Assembly: GCA_015680685.1 (NCBI GenBank) | Contig: MNCI01010502.1 | Coordinates: 62,001 to 126,000, forward strand | Direction of reading: 5' to 3' | Length of the DNA: 64,000 nt | Source: Gnetum montanum | Lineage: Eukaryota; Streptophyta; Gnetopsida; Gnetales; Gnetaceae | In this document: in pieces, positions 11,487 to 23,311 of the stretch | How positions within the stretch are numbered: the first letter of the stretch is position 1 | How the letters are laid out: each line of letters opens with the position of its first letter | Program-made: the position numbers and the translations under genes | Notes under the pieces: generated by a model | Database searches by the model: none | The model's input: the letters and a program-made list of their open reading frames with translations, nothing else | What the model was told of the DNA's origin: nothing

Positions 11487-12730
11487 TGTATGTGGTTACA
11501 CAATTAATTTGTGCGACACCTAATGTTTAAAGTCCTTAACATAAAGATAAATTTTGAAAGTTCCATAAATTCAAGTTCAAATTATAACATTAGTAGCCAA
11601 ATAAACAATTCTTTATTAATGCTAATGTTTTCACCAAAAACTATCTATACGAAATATCAAAAGGAACTTAATAACACTTATATTCCACTGGCATTTGTTG
11701 ATTCATTGTAAAATAGCAGCTAATTATTGAACAGTCAATACATGAGACAATTGTACCAAGAATGAGACATGGGTAATAAATTGATTTTCGTAGTCTTTAA
11801 AATTAAGGATAGGGATGGTTGGCAATACAAGGGTGAAAAATATAGTTTGTTAAATTTTGTACCATGATTTCTATTTCCAGATTAGCTACAAATATGAATA
11901 GAGCATAACATATTCTTGGGTCAAAAAAAGGAAAACCCTAGTAAAATCATAAGCACAATGCAAGTAATCACAATGTTTTAACTAAATAAAAAAAACATTA
12001 GGTGTAAAAAAATAATGTCTAACTTTAACATTATGTGTAAAACTATAAATAAATAATGTCATTTGTACTTAAAAGTACGAACTACAAAGGAATGTATTTG
12101 AACCTTTACAACCCTAGGATCTCCTAAAGGGAGCATTGTGACACGTGATGAACATTATTAAGTGGTAGTTGGAAGAGAAACTTCTATTTACCTACCTTAA
12201 GGATTAGGCCCTTAAGCATCTGTAGGGGATTTAGATAAGATAGGAACAGGGGGAGCAAAGCATTGAGGAGGAACTATATGAGAGAGCTTGAAAGCCTCAA
12301 TATGGAGGAGAAAGCTTAGTAGAAAAAAAGGTCATAGGGTAGGTGGCTAAGAGAGGGAGAGACTTATGAGATTTTTCTTTGCAGTGGCTAAAGATCTTCA
12401 AAGGTCTAAAAGAATCCATTTTAGGGTTGGAGACAATTTTTACAAGTAACACTAAAATAGAATGAGAGCTAACAAGTTTTTGGGGTAAGATCTAGTCCAA
12501 CAAGGAAACTTAAAGGGATTCGTCCCCATTCAAACTATCCTAAGACTTCATGATATCAATTATCCCTTAGCTTTAATCTCAAAGTAGGAAATTTGGAAGG
12601 ATCTTTCTAGCATACAGCCCAAGTACATGCTAAGACCAAATGAATGACCCACCCAATTATTTTCTAAATTCTTCGATGTTCTGGGTGATAATGTGAAGGA
12701 TTCTTTTGATCTTGTGTTAAAGTGGGGCTA
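11487..12730. other. No gene recognised
   Basis: AT-rich flank of Copia-1 with frequent stops on both strands. No exon borders, RNA gene or repeat unit could be supported. The right part may be the decayed 5' portion of the LINE that follows. Confidence 0.3.
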
Positions 12731-12734
12731 GGTT

Positions 12735-13700
12735 CAAAGAGAGCTAAATTGCTTGAGGGTAGTCCTAAATCCAAATAAGAAAGACCCATCATCACCATCA
12801 AATTTTTGACCCATTGGACTATGTAATACCCTCCTCAGGATCTTCACTAACATGCTAGTTGTGAGGGTCAAACCTAATCTCCATACATTGATTAGGGATA
12901 ACCATTCTAGTTTCATTTGGGGGTGCTTGATTGAAGATAAAAAAAACCATAAATCATGAGCAGCATAAGTTTCTAGGTATTTTTGTCAAGTTGGACATTG
13001 TCATTCCTTACAATTTTCTTAGTTTGGAAGCCTTGAAGGAAATCTTGACTAAGGATTTAATTAAAAGTTTGTTCCGCTGATTATCCAAACCCAACAATCC
13101 ACTGATTACCCAAACCCAACAATCACGCATCTATTTCTTAGAAATTAATGTTAGGCTGATAGACTTTTTCATCCCTATCATGAGTTGAGACAAGGAGATC
13201 TGCTTTCCCCTTATCTCTTCTTTGATGTGGGCAAACTTACCTTAAAGAAGCTAGTGTTGGAAATTTAGGTTGTGGGGCTTGCAAGTGTGGTTAACTACTA
13301 TATTGAAAATACCATGTTAACCACCAAAGCCACTATTTAGGAGACCAAGGTGATCAAAGAAGCACTACTCAAACTATAAACGGAGTTAGGGCTTTCTATC
13401 AACTAGCCAAAGTCTTTGGTACATTATTTACATAGCAGACCCTAGCTACAACAAAAGATCTTGCTTGCCACTTTTTTCCTTGCCACCATGACCAGGTATG
13501 CAGCTTTCATTGTTTCATCCCCTATATATTTTATCAAAAAATTAAATGCTATCATTAAGTAGTTCATTTGGTTTGAAGAAAAATGTAGGCCTAAAAATAA
13601 TCTTATCTATTAGGGACGATGTTATGAGGCCAAAGTAGAGTGATGGTTTGGAGGTTCCTAAATTTGAAGATTGCATCTTGGTCAGCCTTTCCTAACTAAT
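12735..13700 (+). mobile_element. L1-type LINE reverse transcriptase remnant
   Basis: Translated pieces match plant L1 reverse transcriptase in order: NPNKKDPSSPSNF then PIGLCNTLLRIFTNMLV (about 12766-12850), the region before the motif, and ELRQGDLLSPYLFFDVGK at about 13180-13230, which corresponds to the conserved RQGDPLSP motif. About 250-430 bp later, KLNAIIK-x-FIWFEEKCRPKNN resembles the post-RT region of these elements. Many stops and missing blocks, including the YADD box, show an old, dead copy. Confidence 0.7.
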
Positions 13701-14099
13701 ATACCGCATTGATGACCAGGATGAGGCCCTATAGGTCATAATTGTACTAAGAAAATATCAGCCTTGGAACACTTGTTCCTCTAATTCCCTCCTTTGGAGA
13801 GCATTGTGCAAATATAATATGATCATCAACCAATTGAAAGTTCACCAATTTTCTTCAACTAAGAAACTAATGATTGTTAAACATAGGATCATCATGAGAT
13901 AGAAAGAAATTTGGAAAGGCAAAGTGCTTAAACAGATAAAGGTTTTCATTTAATTCATACATAAGAAAACATGTCCAACAAAATAATGTCTTTCTAAACA
14001 CAATATGAATATTGATAATAACCAAGTACTATGTACAAACCAACCCTCAAAGACCTCTAAAAACCTATTTTTGAATTGTCCCTTCACAAATAAAGTTTG

Positions 14100-15890
14100 G
14101 GCCTATACAAGTTAGTTCAACACCTATGTACTAATAGGTAATAGCTTCTTCATTATCATTAATTGGACACTTTGAAAGATGCACAACCATTGGGTCTTTT
14201 TCTTGGAGGTTGTCCCATCATCAAGAAGTGTTTCCTTAAAAGCTAAAAGCCTATGACGAGAAGTCACTATAACATGGGATCACTCCAAGCATTGAACCAA
14301 GGGTGTAGGAGTTTAAGCATGATGCAAAGCTCCGGTAGTTAGTCATTGTAGATGGCTAGCTAGGATGGGATCCTTTCTCTACTATAGGGTGAGTGTAACT
14401 TCTCTTGTGGTTTATTCTTTTCTAGGTGGGAGGGGCATTGTAACTTTTTTAGGGGGCTCACTATGTTTCTAAATGAAGAGGATAACACTAACACTTTGTA
14501 GGTTCTAGGTACTCATGAGATTATCCTCCCATGGGCCCATAAGCTTTAGGATATAGTAGTGTTCTTCTCCAATGGGATTCCAACCTTGTCTAGTGGACAT
14601 GTTCTTAAGTTATTCTTAGGCACCCTTTGACAGCACACATTTGTGCTAGTTGAGGGCTTTTTTGGATAGCTGAAAAACTCTTCCAAGCTACTTGAGCTCC
14701 ACTTTACTTTCATTAAGTATCTTCTTCTACAACACAATATCAAGCTACCCCAATTCTTTTGTGCTTTCTCAGAGCAATGGAAACTATCCATAAACTCCAA
14801 TTTAATCCTCACTTTTTGGAGAGCTTTAAAAGCAAAGTTTGATGTATGAGTTGCAGCCCTCCACCTAGGCCGCCTACGAGGCATTTTAAGGAACTCTACA
14901 TCTATTTCACACAACTTGTGGGCAATGCAAGTGTTGATGACATTGTGGTTGTAAAGGCCTTTGCCAAACCTTCTATGGATTTTTTGGTGTCTATTACATT
15001 GTGTCTCAATGGGGTCTCATCAACAATTTCTATAAAAGCTCTAGAGAGGCATCCTTGGCCACTAGAATAGAGTTGGCAAGCACACAAGTAGGCCATTGGA
15101 GAACAAGTAGAAAGAGTGGTCTGTATTAAGGTTGAAGAGGGACTTCAATCCCAAATGGAAGATTGCCATAGGGCCATTTAGTACCAAATTAGAGATAAGG
15201 TAGGAGAGCAAGTGATGGCTAAAAAGGAGGTAGCATAGAAGAAGCATAAGATTTCCTCAAAATGGAGGCTAGCCACGTTACAAAAGAGACTAAAGAGTGC
15301 TTGAAAAGAGAGGATAACCATAGGAAAAAGACTGAGCTACATTACCTGAGGTGCCAAATATAGTGTGACCTAAATGAGGAGGTCATCAATCATGATAAAG
15401 CAATAATCTGCCCTTTTGCACTGAGATAAAACTCACATCCTAAGCTCAGAGGAGGTTAATTGTAGGCAGGTAGAGCTTCAAAGGTTTAATGAAGCCTTTA
15501 GGTTCTTGAAATTGGAGACTGACCAAGAAATTATGGATCAGGTTCACTATAGACAGAAATCCACATATATTTGTCACACCCTTCCTTTGGCTTAATAAGA
15601 TATTTTTTGTTTTGTATTTTTGTCTAGGATATTTGTCTAAGGTGCATGGGGTTTTTGTCTTAAGCTTTCTGACACTAGTTGTAAATTTGAAAATGATGTG
15701 GTTATTAAACCCATGCCTCAAGGCCTAGTTTGTATTGCTTCTTTATTGTTGCAAGGTTGGGGATATTTCTTTCCCCCTTTTTGGTTGTTGGTTGGTGGTA
15801 GGGTTGCTTACCCCTTTTATTATACTTTGTTGTATAGTTTGTTCATAATTTAATCCTATCCTTTTCTCAAAGAAAAAGAAAGGTGGAAGC
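14100..15890 (+). mobile_element. Probable second LINE remnant with an A-rich 3' end
   Basis: No coding domain was identified here. The right end (about 15690-15885) is T-rich and finishes with TAATCC, then CTTTTCTCAAAGAAAAAGAAAGG. This strongly resembles the tail of the insertion at 17919-18150 (TAATCC, then CTTTCTCAAAAAA), so both are probably 3' ends of related LINEs. A shared A-rich terminus without LTRs supports retroposition. The stretch 14100-15690 is assigned only by continuity. Confidence 0.35.
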
Positions 15891-16204
15891 ATTTATGAAC
15901 TTCTAGTAGGCTACAACGTTCATGGATAAAAAATAGCACAAGGTTGTTTTGGATGCAATCCACAACCAAGAATGGAATATTTGCCCTTGTGTGCAGCTTC
16001 CCTATCAATTATAAGTGGGTTGAGATTGTAGGGGCCCATGGGTCAATGCCTTTTAAGTTTTGTGTTTTTGTCTTTTAATTAGCATCTAACAAGGTTGGAG
16101 GGTCTGCAGAGGTAGGGGATGCCATGGACTCTATTATCTCATTGGTACTAGTTCTCCATCAAAGTTTGAATCCCCTACAACCTCATTTATCTCTTCTAAG
16201 TCTA

Positions 16205-17130
16205 TTCCTAAGTCTGAGGTAATGCTTTGGCACAAAAGACTGGGACACCCAAATTTTACATATTTGAAACATTTTCAAGTGTGAAAATTGTATTCATGAA
16301 AAACAAATTCAAACATCTCATCCTCCTCATCCTTATAAACCTTCTGTTCCATTTCATCTTGTTCACAATGATGTGTGCAGTCCTTCACGAGTATCAAATT
16401 TAACTGGGGGATGTTGGTTTGTAACTTTCATAGAAAATCACACTTGTGTATGTTGGGTGTACCTAATGAAAGATAAATCCAAAGTTAGCTCATTGTTCAA
16501 AGATTTCCATAAGCTCATTGCAAATGTTTTCCAATCATAAATTCATATTCTTCATTCAAATAATGGTAAAAAATATTTTTCTCAAGAGCTTAAAGCATAT
16601 ATAAGTGAGCATGGAATCTTTCACCAAAGTTCTGGTGCCTATACACCCCAACAAAATGGGGTTGTAGAAAGAAAAAATAGACATCTTCTGGAGGTAGCTC
16701 AATCAATTATCTTTACTAGCTATGTTCCTCAATCCTTCTGGGGAGAAGTTGTTCTTACCTATACATATCTCATTAATCGAGTACCATCTAAAACTCTTCA
16801 ATACCAAACTCCACTAAGTCTTCTCTTATTAGCCTTTCCTTCTACATGAATTCTCAACACTCTTCCACCTCACGTCTTTGGATGTGTCGTATATGTACAT
16901 AATGCTGAACCAAATCATGGAAAACTTGATCAAAAAGCTCTCAAGTGTGTATTCTTAGGATATTCTCCTACACAAAAAGGGTATAAATGCTACTACCCTC
17001 CTTTAAAACATGTTTTTGTATCATGTGATGTCACATGTCTCGAACACCAACTCTTTTATCCCAATGTTACTTTTCAGGGGGAGAATCAACACATTGGGAT
17101 TCAATCATATCCCTACTGATTGCTATGCCC
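16205..17130 (+). pseudogene. Copia-2 integrase remnant
   Basis: Recognisable blocks are LVHNDVCSPSRV (16350-16390), a decayed second-aspartate motif (HSNNGKKYFS), YTPQQNGVVERKNRHLLE (16640-16690, catalytic glutamate kept), FWGEVVLTYTYLINRVPSK and the FGCVVYVHNAEPNHGKLDQK tail. Stops occur near 16280, 16540 and 16848. It is clearly integrase but non-functional. Confidence 0.8.
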
Positions 17131-17318
17131 GAGTTCTCATCAGAAAATCATGTCACACCTCATGTTGAATCAGTCCAAGAGTTAGATTCAAATCCAAGGG
17201 GTGAATCACATCCAAAAAAATTTTGAGATATTCTAGACAGCCACAAGTTCCTCAACAAAACCAAGAGCTCAAATTGGTGATAGACCCAAGTGATGGAGGT
17301 ATATAGGAGCAGTTTGAG

Positions 17319-17915
17319 GTGGTGAATGATAATGAAGACATTGATGACTTGGATCTTCTGATTGTGGTTAGAAAAGGGGTGAGGTCATGTGTAAAATATC
17401 TCATTTCTAATTATCTCACATACTCCAAGTTATCATGTAATTACAAGGCATTTCTTTCAAAGGTTGATGAGATACAAGTTCCGAGGGTCATCTTTGAGGC
17501 TTTGGAAAATTCCAAATGGAAGGAAGCTATGATAGAGGAAATGAAGGCTTTGGAAGACAATGAAACATGGGAAATAGTCCACCTACCTAAAGGGAAGAAA
17601 TTTGTGGGGAGAAAATGGTTGTTTACTGTCAAGTATGGTCCTAATGGCAACATTGAAAGATACAAGGATAGACTTGTGGCACAAGGGTTCACCCAGATGT
17701 ATGGCATAGACTATGCAAAAACACTTGCTCCTATGGAAAAAATCAATTCTATTAGGGTTTTATTGTCTTTAGCTACAATTCTAGATTGGGGGCTGCATCA
17801 ACTCAACATCAAAAATGCCTTCCTATATGGCACATTGGAAGAAGAATTTTACATTAGGATACCACCTAGTTTTGAATCTCAAGAAGGCACGAGTAAAGTA
17901 TGTAGAGTAAAATAG
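17319..17915 (+). pseudogene. Copia-2 reverse transcriptase, 5' half
   Basis: An open frame of 198 codons, with ENSKWKEAMIEEMKALEDNE, then TWEIVHLPKGKKFVGRKWLF and KTLAPMEKINSIRVLLSLA, the N-terminal half of Copia reverse transcriptase. It breaks off after SKVCRVK, where the next element begins. About 60 residues that normally connect to the YVDD box are missing. Confidence 0.85.
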
Positions 17916-17918
17916 TCN

Positions 17919-18150
17919 TATCCCTAGTCGGGGGTGCCCCCCCTCACTTTCTAGGGGGGCGATCCCCACTATTTCCTGGGGGGGCCCCCTTGCTATTTTT
18001 TGCTATCTTGGGAGATGTATTGATTAATTTGGGGTCATGCCCTCTCTTGGAGGGGCCATTCCTGATGGCCCCCCACTTGTAATCTCTTGTAACATATTTT
18101 TTTGTTTTTCAGTAATATAATCCAGACTACTTTCTCAAAAAAAAAAAAAG
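17919..18150 (+). mobile_element. Short LINE 3'-end insertion with poly-A tail inside Copia-2
   Basis: About 230 bp of sequence unlike its surroundings: GC-rich with runs of G and C at the left, T-rich at the right, ending TAATCCAGACTACTTTCTC and 13 A residues. The tail pattern resembles plant L1 3' ends and the end near 15880. It replaces about 180 bp of Copia-2 reverse transcriptase. An ambiguous base lies at 17918, exactly at the left junction, so the left border may be an assembly join. Confidence 0.55.
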
Positions 18151-18159
18151 GAAGCATGG

Positions 18160-19120
18160 TAAAAGATCAATCCTCATTGTTTATGTCGATGACATAGTGA
18201 TTACAAAAGATGATGATCATGAGATTGAAGATCTTAAAAGGAAGCTCCAAGAAAAGTTCAAAGTCAAAGATCTTGGTCCACTAAAGTATTTTTTGGGAAT
18301 GGAAATTGCTAGAAGCAAGAAAGAGATTTTCATCTTCCAAAGGAAATATATCACGGATTTACTCAAAGAGACTAGCAAGATGGAGTGTAGACCAACAAGA
18401 ACTCCATTGGAATGAAACTGGAAATAAAAAGCTCCTAAAGAAGATCCTCCTATAAATGGAGAAAGTTATCAATGCTTGGTTGGTAAACTCATCTATTTGT
18501 CTCTTACTAGGCCAGATATTGCTTTCAATGCAAGTATTGTTAGGTAGTTTAATCATGCTCCTACAAAGAGACACCAAGATGTTGTAAATTAGATTCTAAG
18601 GTATCTAAAGAGATGCCTAGAGAAGGGACTATTGTTCAAGAAGTGTAGTGAAAGGGACATTGTTGGTTTTATTGATGCAGATTGGGCCAGAGCCATTGAA
18701 GACAACAAGTCTACTTCAAGGTATTATACTAAGGTCTAGGAAAACTTAGTGATGTGGAGAAGGAAAAAACAATCTGTTGTAGCACATAGTAGTGCAGAAG
18801 TTGAATATAGAGCTATAACACAAGGAATCTGTGAACTCATTTGGCTACAAAGGTTGATGGAAGATGTCAAGATACCCCAAAGTGGTCCAATAGTAATTCT
18901 ACCATCACTATCGTCCAAAATCCAATCCAACATGATCGTATAAAGCATGTAAGAATTGACAGGAATTTCATAAAAAATGAAGTTGACAATGGAACAATTT
19001 CTCTACCCTAAATTTCTACAAAGATGCAAAAAGAAAATATTCTCACAAAGGCCTTATGTAAACCAAGCTTTAATTCTTTTGTTAGCAAGTTGGGAATGAT
19101 AGATATCTATTCACCAGCTT
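18160..19120 (+). pseudogene. Copia-2 reverse transcriptase 3' half and RNase H
   Basis: Resumes with SSLFMSMT in one frame and LIVYVDDIVIT in another, so the YVDD active site is present near 18179-18190. It then reads DHEIEDLKRKLQEKFKVKDL and LGPLKYFLGMEIARSKKEIF. The RNase H part includes VGFIDADWARAIEDNKSTS and VAHSSAEVEYRAITQGICEL. Stops occur near 18413, 18546 and 18738. Confidence 0.8.
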
Positions 19121-19129
19121 GAGGGGGAG

Positions 19130-19418
19130 TGTTAGAAAATTAGAATATTACCAAAATTAGTTGATTATTTAAATTAATTAGGGCTTGATTTTGTGGATCA
19201 ACTTACCAAATTAGTTTATTCTCTAAATCAATTTCTATCATCAATATCTATCAATTATTTTCAGATTTCTTATTGCTTATTTAGCATATTTCCTATTGTA
19301 ATTATTTCCTATAAATTGTTGTAATTGTTGATTCAAGATGAATGAGATAGTAAGAAAATTATTTTTATCAATCTTTTCTTCTCTCCTTCCTATTCAATAA
19401 CAAGGTATTTATATTACA
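19130..19418 (+). repeat. 3' LTR of Copia-2
   Basis: Starts TGTTAGAAAATTAG directly after the polypurine tract and ends near TATTTATATTACA. The size (about 290 bp) is normal for a small plant Copia. No second copy was found in the window, so the right end is set only by the terminal CA. Confidence 0.6.
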
Positions 19419-19570
19419 TTGTTCAAGTTTTATCACCATATCAACATCATTTTAAGCATTTACATGTTATCAGCATCTTAAGATTATTGCTATGCTAATT
19501 TTGGATAGCATCCAGTTAATAATGTATAAAATTGCATATAACACAACAAATTACCAGGTATGTTTTTGGC

Positions 19571-19879
19571 AACACTAATGCTTCTAGATCTTCAAAGAAA
19601 TGAATGCTAAAGCTCGACAATATTTATGGCAGTCGGTCAATGATTTCAGCAACATTTCTTCACATGCTAATGCTAAGCAGTTACCAAGTGCTTTAGCGTC
19701 TCTTTGTTTCCATGTATTCCAAGTGGCACGTATAAAATTTAATTCTTCCATTCCAATGAGCAAAACAATATGCATTATTTGATAGTTTAAAAATAACATC
19801 GCATTAGAAAAAGAAAGCTAACCCCATAGCCATTTGTTTGATTGAGTGACTTACCTTCAACAATAGCTGGCATTGCTGA
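19571..19879 (-). CDS. Two further minus-strand exons, possibly 5' exons of the same gene
   Basis: A 25-bp mini-exon at 19855-19879 has a T-rich acceptor and a strong GTAAGT donor. The next exon begins near 19753 after a long AG-ending intron. Joined, they read SAMPAIVE followed by ELNFIRATWNTWKQRDAKAL without a phase conflict, then run through ACEEMLLKSLTDCHKYC. The frame stops at about 19587 (LKI then a stop), but a one-base shift gives DLEALVLPKTYL up to a GTAATT donor near 19557. Same strand, same codon style and the same type of frame defect suggest these belong to the gene at 0.96-6.07 kb. The two Copia elements at 6.2-11.5 and 16.1-19.4 kb would then lie in its introns. That link is inference. 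Confidence 0.4.
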
Positions 19880-20239
19880 CTAAGGAAATGAGTTAAGAAC
19901 AGATACAATTAAGAACTTCAAGATCAAATTTGAAACCCTCTAAGATAATTAAACATCTCTCAATGTGTTATACATTTAAAGCATTCTATAATTTAATCAT
20001 AAAACATTGAGAGAGATCTTAATAAGAGAAATAATTAAAAAATTGATTTTATATCATGTTTAAACCCTCTTGATCATATGAAAATCATCACCTTAACCAG
20101 GAAACAACATACAAGTGGCAAACAAAAGTTAAATAGTAAAATTAACTTGCAAGAGTAAAAAATAGTGTCTAGCACAATTTGAGAACCAAAATTAAAGGTT
20201 AACTACATCTCAAACATCCATAAAACATTACAAAATGTT

Positions 20240-20640
20240 GTTAATGACAACACCATGAATCATTGCCATCTTTGGCACTCCATGAACATTGTTGGTGCCA
20301 TGAATCATTGCCACATCTAGTGCCCATGAATACTAAAGATATTGTTAATCATTAACACCTCTAGCACTTCACAAATATCATCCATGCTGTGGATCATTGC
20401 CACCTTTGGAAGTTGCAAACACTGACAATGCCATGGATCATTGCCACCTTCAACACTTCAAGGACATTGTTCGTGCTTTGGATCATCATCACCTCTAGCA
20501 CCCATGAACATTGACAACACCATGGATCATCATCACCTTTGGTGCTCCATGGCATCATTGATCATTGTCATCCCTAGCATCCTATAAGCACCAATGGTGC
20601 TACCGATCATCACCTCTTCCAATGTTCTCCAACATCAAAA
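20240..20640. repeat. Degenerate minisatellite, about 45-bp unit
   Basis: Eight or nine units are anchored on versions of ATGGATCATTGCCACC at about 20255, 20301, 20346, 20390, 20434, 20479, 20523, 20556 and 20602. Spacing is 44-46 bp, with a shorter step at the end. Units also share the words CTTTGGCACTTC and GAACATTG. They differ at many positions, so the array is old. Confidence 0.8.
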
Positions 20641-20759
20641 AAATCCTTGTTAATGGCATGATGTGCTGCATCAACCCTGCTACAACTAGTTTTCCCCTAC
20701 ATGGACCATGTTTTCCCTGTGTGGGCTATGCTAACCATAGTGTAAGAAATGTGTGAGTT

Positions 20760-20912
20760 GATAGGAGCCATGTAGGCCCTAAGGAGGGCCTTGTGAGCCC
20801 TAAGATGAGCCACATGGACCCTAAAGAGTGCCACACAAACTATAACATGGGCTGCATAGGCCCTAAGGAGGACCACATAAGCCCTGTGGAGGGCTACATT
20901 AGCCTTGGAAAG
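20760..20912. repeat. Degenerate minisatellite, about 28-bp unit
   Basis: Five or six imperfect copies of a unit like GCCACATAGGCCCTAAGGAG lie next to the 45-bp array. They alternate CCCTAAGGAGGGCC-type and CATGGGC-type words. The two arrays together form a 650-bp repeat block. Confidence 0.65.
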
Positions 20913-20962
20913 AGGCCATGCATGTGTAGACTATGAAGCCATGATAATCCACCCAGCATAGT

Positions 20963-20965
<3 letters not shown>

Positions 20966-21023
<58 letters not shown>

Positions 21024-21031
21024 ACCCCCCC
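20966..21031. repeat. Poly-C tract next to an ambiguous base
   Basis: More than 60 C residues, broken by one A, then an N at 21032. Homopolymers of C this long are very rare in plant DNA. With the adjacent N it may be an assembly or gap-filling artefact. Confidence 0.8.
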
Positions 21032-22179
21032 NACACATCACTGTTACCATTTTGTTTCATCATTGTCCCTACTTGGCCTATCACTACCCTCATTCATGTT
21101 TCTTGCCTCACCACCATCCCTATTTGCCAACTACTCCTACCTCAAATGATAGCAGAATCTTTCCATCAATAAATAGGAAATTTGAATTTTTTTGACAATT
21201 GATGGAAATTTTGAAATTTCTTTGAACTGATAGGAAATTCAAAATTCCCATTATCAATGAAATTATTTAAATAAAAAATGCATGAAATAATTTTTAAAAT
21301 TAGAATTTGGCACCCTAATAACAATAAGAATAAAAATTCCATAATTCAACATGCTTGACCTAGAGTAGAATTAGGATGGCTGACCTTTTAGGAAGTCTTC
21401 GAAATCATGTAAGTTTTTACAAACTTACAATGACCATAACGTTTGATTTTGGAGTTTTGTTTTAACCAAATGAAAATCAATTCTAATAGAATTGAACCTT
21501 CCAAATGTAATGGAATAGTAAAATTCAACTTCTAGATCATAGAAAGTTACTTTTAATCCATTATTTAAGATTTCAAGATAATTAGAATTTGGTGGTCAAG
21601 TATAAATCCATAACGGCTTCAACTTCTTCTACAACTAATTTACTATTTCAAGATCCATAAAAAGGATAATAGAGATTAAGGGTTGTCAACATGTCTAATC
21701 TCTTCAACCTACTAATGTTTCAAATCCAAAGAGTACATTGAAGAGCAATGAAAACCTAAGTCAATGACTGAATGAATGCTCTTGAGGATCAAATTAATAA
21801 GATCAAGGATGTTCAAGAAGAGTTTCATTAGTCAAATCAATATTTAGGCTATAATGCATAATATGTCTAAAGAAATTAGGAAATTGCCTCAAAGTAAAGA
21901 GGATAAATTGTCAAATGTGCAAGGAAAGATGGATTACTTTGTAGACTCCATCAAGAAATTATTTAACCATCTCACTCAACCTTAAAATCCTAGCCACATT
22001 CCACCTAGAGATCAACATCAAGATCAAGATCAACTTTCCCCTAGAAATCCACACCAAAACCAACCACCACCTACTGGTTACTAAGATACTAATATTCCTC
22101 CTTTAGATTAAAGAGTAGAAACTAAAGATGAAGAATATGGGAATTGGCATAATGCACCCAAAGAATCATTAACACAACT

Positions 22180-22900
22180 TCATGCCAAGAAGGTAACATT
22201 AGATAATTATGATGGATCCCTTGGATCTAGTGTTGAGGTAAAAGACTAGCTTGGTACAATCAAAAATTACCTTGATATGCTGAATCTATTAAGTCAAGAA
22301 CATTCAGAAGTCATCTCCCTATATTTAAGAGGGCTTGTGGAAACATGGTGGAATGGACTGAGATCTCATGGTTTGATTACAAATTGATTCAAATTTTGAT
22401 GATATTTTGAACAAAAATTTGTACTCAATTCTTTCCTCAAAGAGAACAAAATTAGATTTGATTACTTAAGATTGGGAAGATGATTTGTAGAATCTTACTA
22501 TCATGAATTCTGTGATCTCTCTTAGTGTGTAAGTTATCAAGATGAGGAAGAATTCTCTTCAAAGTTCACTGGTGTATTATATGCACAATTGTGTCCCCAG
22601 ACATGAGCACATAACCCTCAAATATTCAATGAAGCATAGAAAATTACTGAGAATTATGAAAAATTGAATCAAGTACAAACTACCCTTTGACAAACAACTC
22701 TTCAACAAGCAATAGTATAAGAAACACTAATCAAAATAGCTTGATCAAGATCGAAATGTTTTGTTTGTGGCAAAGATCATTTCAAATGGAACTAACCAAA
22801 ATTATGAGCAAAGGTGTAAAGGACCAATTAAACCAGGAATAAAAAACCCAACCCAAACATGAACAAAGGAAAAATCCAAACCACCACCACAGTTGTGAAG
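22180..22900 (+). pseudogene. Gypsy-1 gag remnant
   Basis: Contains KVTLDNYDGSLGSSVEVKD, then LLSQEHSEVISLYLRGLVET and WWNGLRSHG, the standard retrotransposon gag core. A decayed zinc knuckle (CFVCGKDHFKWN) near 22759-22795 has lost its last cysteine. Several stops interrupt it. Confidence 0.7.
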
Positions 22901-22979
22901 AAGATTTCTACATCAACTAAATCATGTTTGCATAAATTTCAATTTTCTTTACTAATTTTAAAGGCTCAATTAAAGGTAA

Positions 22980-23311
22980 ATAAATTAAATATTTGATTAA
23001 TAGTGGTGTTGGTGATGAATTTATCTTTTTTAAAGTCAATTAATTTTTTGAAATTAAGTTTACCTTTCAAGAAAATTATTAAGATAGAACTTGGAAATGG
23101 AAAGACCACGAGCATGCATACCAAGTACAGAGAAATTACCTTTACTTTGCAAGACCTACCTTTCATTGACGAATTCTTTGAATTTGAACTAGATGGTGTT
23201 GATGCAATTTTAGGAATGTCTTTCCTACAGAAATTTGATATTACAACCCACTTCAAAACTCATATTTTAAAAGTCCCAACCAGTGATGAAGTTAGGGTTC
23301 TAAAGGGGTAG
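22980..23311 (+). pseudogene. Gypsy-1 aspartic protease remnant
   Basis: LINSGVGDEFIFF (about 22995-23033) corresponds to the catalytic LIDSGASHNFI-type motif, with aspartate replaced by asparagine. In another frame it continues with FELDGVDAILGMSFLQKFD, the usual C-terminal ILGMDWL-type block. It is dead by both the Asp loss and the frameshift. Confidence 0.7.

Larger units (their letters stand above)
16150..19418 (+). mobile_element. Copia-2: 5'-truncated Ty1/Copia element
   Basis: Integrase and reverse transcriptase fragments in Copia order end in a polypurine tract (GAGGGGGAG at 19121-19129) and a single LTR at 19130-19418. No matching 5' LTR, primer site or gag was found upstream. Stops and frameshifts are frequent, and a LINE-like tail interrupts the reverse transcriptase. 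The element lies between the minus-strand exons at 0.96-6.07 kb and those at 19.6-19.88 kb. Confidence 0.82.

Noticed and set aside
14846-15070. 74-codon plus-strand frame with a Pro/Arg-rich start
   Set aside because: No domain or exon structure, overlaps an equally open antisense frame, and lies in a probable LINE.
20899-21093. Gly-rich minus-strand open frame
   Set aside because: It is the translated poly-C tract.
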